DNA from: M3007 sp038327555
GTDB taxonomy: Bacteria; Bacteroidota; Bacteroidia; Chitinophagales; Saprospiraceae
Length of the DNA stretch: 8,938 nucleotides
Direction: 5' to 3'
NCBI GenBank assembly: GCA_038327555.1
Contig: JBBQLD010000174.1
Coordinates: 1 to 8,938, forward strand
The notes beneath the pieces are model-generated. The model was not told the origin of the DNA. It did no database searches and saw nothing but the letters and a program-made list of their open reading frames with translations. Shown in pieces: positions 6,880 to 8,938 of the stretch (position 1 is its first letter; each line of letters begins with the position of its first letter). The position numbers and the translations under genes were made by a program.

Positions 6880-6914
6880 CCCTGTCGAGTAGCAATATTT
6901 GACAGGGTTTTTTT
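6880..6914 (+). terminator. Intrinsic terminator on the plus strand
   Basis: CCCTGTC (6880-6886) pairs perfectly with GACAGGG (6901-6907) across a 14-base loop and is followed directly by seven T residues (6908-6914). The shape is that of a rho-independent terminator for rightward transcription. No plus-strand gene lies in front of it after 5058, so it either ends a non-coding transcript or is a remnant. Confidence 0.6.
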
Positions 6915-7114
6915 ATGCCCGAACACCCGCTTGTTCCGCCTTGGAAGGATAATGAAAGCTACAATGTGTTCTTCACACAGACCTATAAACTAGAAAAATG
7001 AAGCAAAAGGAGCGGAGCTTTTAAAGATTTTTTTATCTTTTTTTGGTTTCTTCCATTTTTGGCACAGGTTTGGCTTGTAGACTATTGCTTCATACAATAG
7101 AAACGGTTTAGTGA

Positions 7115-7146
7115 AAAAGCCCAAGGCAAACGTGCCTTGGGCTTTT
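7115..7146. terminator. Strong bidirectional terminator downstream of the LamG gene
   Basis: A perfect 14-bp stem (7115-7128 against 7133-7146; core GCCCAAGGCA / TGCCTTGGGC) with the 4-base loop AACG. The A-run on the left and T-run on the right give a U-tract in both directions. It lies 26 bases after the stop of the minus-strand LamG protein gene, so that gene is its evident client. It could also stop rightward transcription. Confidence 0.85.
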
Positions 7147-7171
7147 CTTTTTGTGTCAATTTATGCTGATT

Positions 7172-8401
7172 TTATCGAAGCAGTGTCAAGCTTCCGGCTT
7201 TTACCCTTTCTGTGCCATCACATTTATACCGTAAGCGGTAAAGGAAAACCCCAGGGTTAGCTGCTTTTCCATTGGATGTTCCGTCCCAGGTTTCAAATGC
7301 TGTGTTGGCAGCAAACACCCGCCCGCCCCAACGGTCGAAAATCTCGAAGGAAATAAATTCATCCACCGCAAAAGGATTGCTGATGCCAAATACATCATTG
7401 ATCTGCGGGGTTTCGCTTGGGGTAAATGCGTTAGGGATAAAAATCTTTTCGCAATCAAGGGTTGATGGATCGATAACGGTGACAAGAACCGTGTCGGTGG
7501 CTACACAGCCATCAGCATAATTGAACGTGATTTCGAAGGTAGTAGTTGCCGTAGGCGTAATAATGGGCTCAGCTGCAATGGGATTATCCACGCCAGCTAT
7601 TGGCGACCAAACGAACTGCCCTACACAATATTGGGAGACATTAGGCTGGAAAGAATTGCCCAGATAAACCAAGGTGTCACGGGTCAAAATTCGGTCAGCG
7701 AGCAGGTTGTATTTTTTGATTTCGTCTACACTCAGCGCTTTACTGTGGAAACGTAATTCGTCAAAAACGCCTCTTAACTCCACATCAAGTGGACAAACCG
7801 GGTCGCCAATGATCAATGGTGTTGTATTGGTCAAATCAATACGTGCAGTGGAAGCACGAGAATCAACCAAAATTCCATTTACATAGAGTGAAAACCGTGT
7901 ATTGCTTCTGGTCAAGGTGATATACTGCCAACATGCGTTGCGATCAAGTTTCGAGGTTACAGAGGCAAGCAGCGTGTCATTTTCGCTAATCCCAGAGGAA
8001 ATCGTTCCGACGTTTCCAAAGTCATTGTAACGAACCCAAAAGGCGTTTTTCAAGTTGCAAGAGTCTTGCTTGGCCATTACCAGCTGCGAAGCATTTTGCT
8101 GGCTGTTCTGTGGAGTAGGACGAAAATAAAAGCTGACAGTGAAGTCGCTGGTGCTGAAGACATCAGCAAAAGGTCCCACCAGGTTGATGGCGTCATTGTC
8201 ATCAACAAAAAACATCGCAGAATCCCGAAGACCGCAGTCACAGCCAATAGCACCTTTTAAGGCACCGCTTGAGCCATTGCCGCTATCGTCAACACCCTTA
8301 CAGTTGTCAAAAGAAAAATAGGCTTCTAGTTTATCAGAAACAACCTGAGTAGAAGCCGCAGCGGAACAAAGCAAAAGAGAAAGTAGAAAAAATAATCGCA
8401 T
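7172..8401 (-). CDS. Secreted LamG-domain protein with type IX secretion sorting domain (CHU_C)
   Basis: A 409-residue exported protein. Residues 1 to about 18 form a signal peptide (MRLFFLLSLLLCSAAAS). A concanavalin-like LamG fold follows at about 24-232, with KLEAYFSFD near its start, SDFTVSFYFRP (85-95), WQYITLTRS (158-166), FSLYVNG (170-176) and GVFDELRFHSKALS (211-224). A PKD/Ig-like beta-sandwich of about 70 residues (about 240-311) ends in TDTVLVTV. The C-terminus (318-409) is the gliding-motility-associated type B sorting domain: IPNAFTP (322-328), FDRWGGRVF (355-363), WDGTSNG (372-378), GVFLYRLRYKC (384-394) and GSLTLLR at the end. It should cross the inner membrane by Sec and the outer membrane by the type IX system, reaching the cell surface or medium. 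LamG domains often bind carbohydrate or protein, but the ligand is unknown. It is followed by a strong terminator and stands alone. Confidence 0.9.
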   Translation of the reverse strand: MRLFFLLSLLLCSAAASTQVVSDKLEAYFSFDNCKGVDDSGNGSSGALKGAIGCDCGLRDSAMFFVDDNDAINLVGPFADVFSTSDFTVSFYFRPTPQNSQQNASQLVMAKQDSCNLKNAFWVRYNDFGNVGTISSGISENDTLLASVTSKLDRNACWQYITLTRSNTRFSLYVNGILVDSRASTARIDLTNTTPLIIGDPVCPLDVELRGVFDELRFHSKALSVDEIKKYNLLADRILTRDTLVYLGNSFQPNVSQYCVGQFVWSPIAGVDNPIAAEPIITPTATTTFEITFNYADGCVATDTVLVTVIDPSTLDCEKIFIPNAFTPSETPQINDVFGISNPFAVDEFISFEIFDRWGGRVFAANTAFETWDGTSNGKAANPGVFLYRLRYKCDGTERVKAGSLTLLR

Positions 8402-8492
8402 CCGAGAATCGAGTTTGGGAAAGTTGAGATGGTTGTGGTGTTGATATTTTGGAAGAAACGCGCGGAAGGCCTAGAAAGTGTGAAGATGGCAT

Positions 8493-8534
8493 AAAAAGGG
8501 GCTAAGTAACAAGTTATTTTACCCGTTCCTAAGC
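8493..8534 (-). terminator. Probable terminator downstream of ybaB
   Basis: Read on the minus strand, 19 bases after the YbaB stop, GGGTAA (8524-8519) can pair with TTAGCCC (8505-8499) with one bulged base, followed by a run of five T (8497-8493). A wider arm pair, GCTTAGGAAC (8534-8525) against GTTACTTAGC (8510-8501), has two mismatches and could form instead. The stem is modest, so this is a plausible rather than certain terminator. Part of it resembles the end of the palindromic element at 6657. Confidence 0.45.
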
Positions 8535-8552
8535 ACCGAAAAGCGACGTTTT

Positions 8553-8873
8553 TTATCGCCCAAGCATTCCGCCTAAATCACCCATTCCGGGCGGCATCAT
8601 GCCTTGGAGTAGTTTATTGGTTTCGAGCGCAGCTTTTTTCTTGGCTGCATCTAAGGCTTCGTTCACGGCAACGAGCACTAAATCTTCCACTTGCTCCAAA
8701 TCGGTCATATCCAATTTAGTCGGGTCGATTTTGATGTTTTCAATGTGCAGGTCGCAGCCAGCCGTTATGGTTACTGCGCCGTCGCCAGCGTCTGCTTCCA
8801 CAAAGGTTTCGGCCAGTTTTTGCTGTAGCTCCTCTTGTTGCTTTTGGAGGTTTCCGAGTAAGTTATCGAACAT
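8553..8873 (-). CDS. ybaB: YbaB/EbfC family nucleoid-associated protein
   Basis: A 106-residue small DNA-binding protein that dimerises and coats or bends DNA; the family is usually 100-110 residues. It starts with an amphipathic coiled-coil-prone helix (NLQKQQEELQQKLAETFVEA, 8-27). The short beta region GDGAVTITAGC (30-40) and DLHIENIKIDP (41-51) carries the family pattern of V-x-V-T/N around a G. A long C-terminal helix follows (59-90; EDLVLVAVNEALDAAKKKA), then a Met/Gly-rich tail GMMPPGMGDLGGMLG, typical of the family. No signal peptide. In many bacteria it sits next to dnaX and recR; that neighbour is not visible here, as the window ends just upstream. Its 5' region is occupied by an octamer tandem repeat beginning only about 6 bases before the ATG. 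Confidence 0.93.
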   Translation of the reverse strand: MFDNLLGNLQKQQEELQQKLAETFVEADAGDGAVTITAGCDLHIENIKIDPTKLDMTDLEQVEDLVLVAVNEALDAAKKKAALETNKLLQGMMPPGMGDLGGMLGR

Positions 8874-8878
8874 GATTG

Positions 8879-8938
8879 TATGAAGTGATGGGGTGATGAA
8901 GTGATGAAGTGATGGGGTGATGGGGTGATAAAGTGATA
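8879..8938. repeat. Octamer tandem repeat GATGRRGT in the ybaB 5' region
   Basis: Six full 8-bp units from 8887 to 8934 alternate between GATGAAGT (8895, 8903) and GATGGGGT (8887, 8911, 8919), the last being GATAAAGT (8927). A degenerate unit TATGAAGT (8879-8886) precedes them, and a partial GATA runs off the window edge, so the full array length is unknown. It begins about 6 bases upstream of the ybaB ATG (which reads on the minus strand). It is not a CRISPR array: units are short and have no spacers. Confidence 0.9.

Larger units (their letters stand above)
6818..7171. other. Intergenic stretch with terminators but no gene
   Basis: I see no reading frame with coding character; the longest runs are a few codons. 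The left part contains TAGTGTTTGTT twice in direct orientation (6845-6855 and 6858-6868), just before a plus-strand terminator (6880-6914). The middle (6915-7110) has only a small AAAGAT/ATCTTT hairpin near 7024-7041 and nothing else I can assign. The right end is the bidirectional terminator (7115-7146) that closes the LamG gene. Confidence 0.5.

Noticed and set aside
8879..8938. CRISPR array
   Set aside because: Units are 8 bp, contiguous and without spacers; it is a simple tandem repeat.

Overview
The window looks like a chromosomal segment from a member of the Bacteroidota, probably near the Saprospiria (the class is an inference). Three things point there. A surface protein ends in a type B sorting domain of the type IX secretion system (gliding-motility C-terminal, CHU_C). 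Exact matches to the Bacteroidota promoter -7 box (TAnnTTTG) precede several genes. Start codons lack obvious Shine-Dalgarno sequences.

Layout, left to right. Positions 1 to about 612 hold the 5' part of a 23S rRNA gene on the minus strand; it runs off the left edge. Upstream of it there is no 16S and no tRNA. There is a leader of about 180 bases, a good promoter of its own (800-831), and then a divergent promoter (849-877) for a YwqG-like DUF1963 protein (911-1696, +). A sugar-phosphate nucleotidyltransferase (1719-2594, -) converges on that gene. Divergent from it is a periplasmic GH3 beta-glucosidase, BglX-like (2791-5058, +). Its stop overlaps that of a convergent extended-SDR NAD(P)-dependent reductase (5051-6055, -). 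The reductase probably forms an operon with an upstream monoheme cytochrome c lipoprotein (6063-6419, -).

About 750 bases without a gene follow (6420-7171). They contain a 158-bp near-perfect palindromic element with 29-bp terminal inverted repeats and a 3-bp TTA duplication (6654-6817), which is a MITE-like insertion. They also contain a plus-strand intrinsic terminator with no visible gene in front of it (6880-6914) and a strong bidirectional terminator (7115-7146). After that come a secreted LamG/CHU_C protein (7172-8401, -), a probable terminator, and a YbaB/EbfC nucleoid protein (8553-8873, -). The octamer tandem repeat in the YbaB 5' region runs off the right edge.

The protein genes are mostly ordinary housekeeping or carbohydrate functions and do not form one pathway. 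The most notable items are non-coding: a 23S gene apparently unlinked from 16S with its own promoter, the palindromic element, divergent look-alikes of that element's end in two other intergenic spots, and the octamer repeat abutting the ybaB start. I found no defence system, CRISPR array or novel multi-gene system here.
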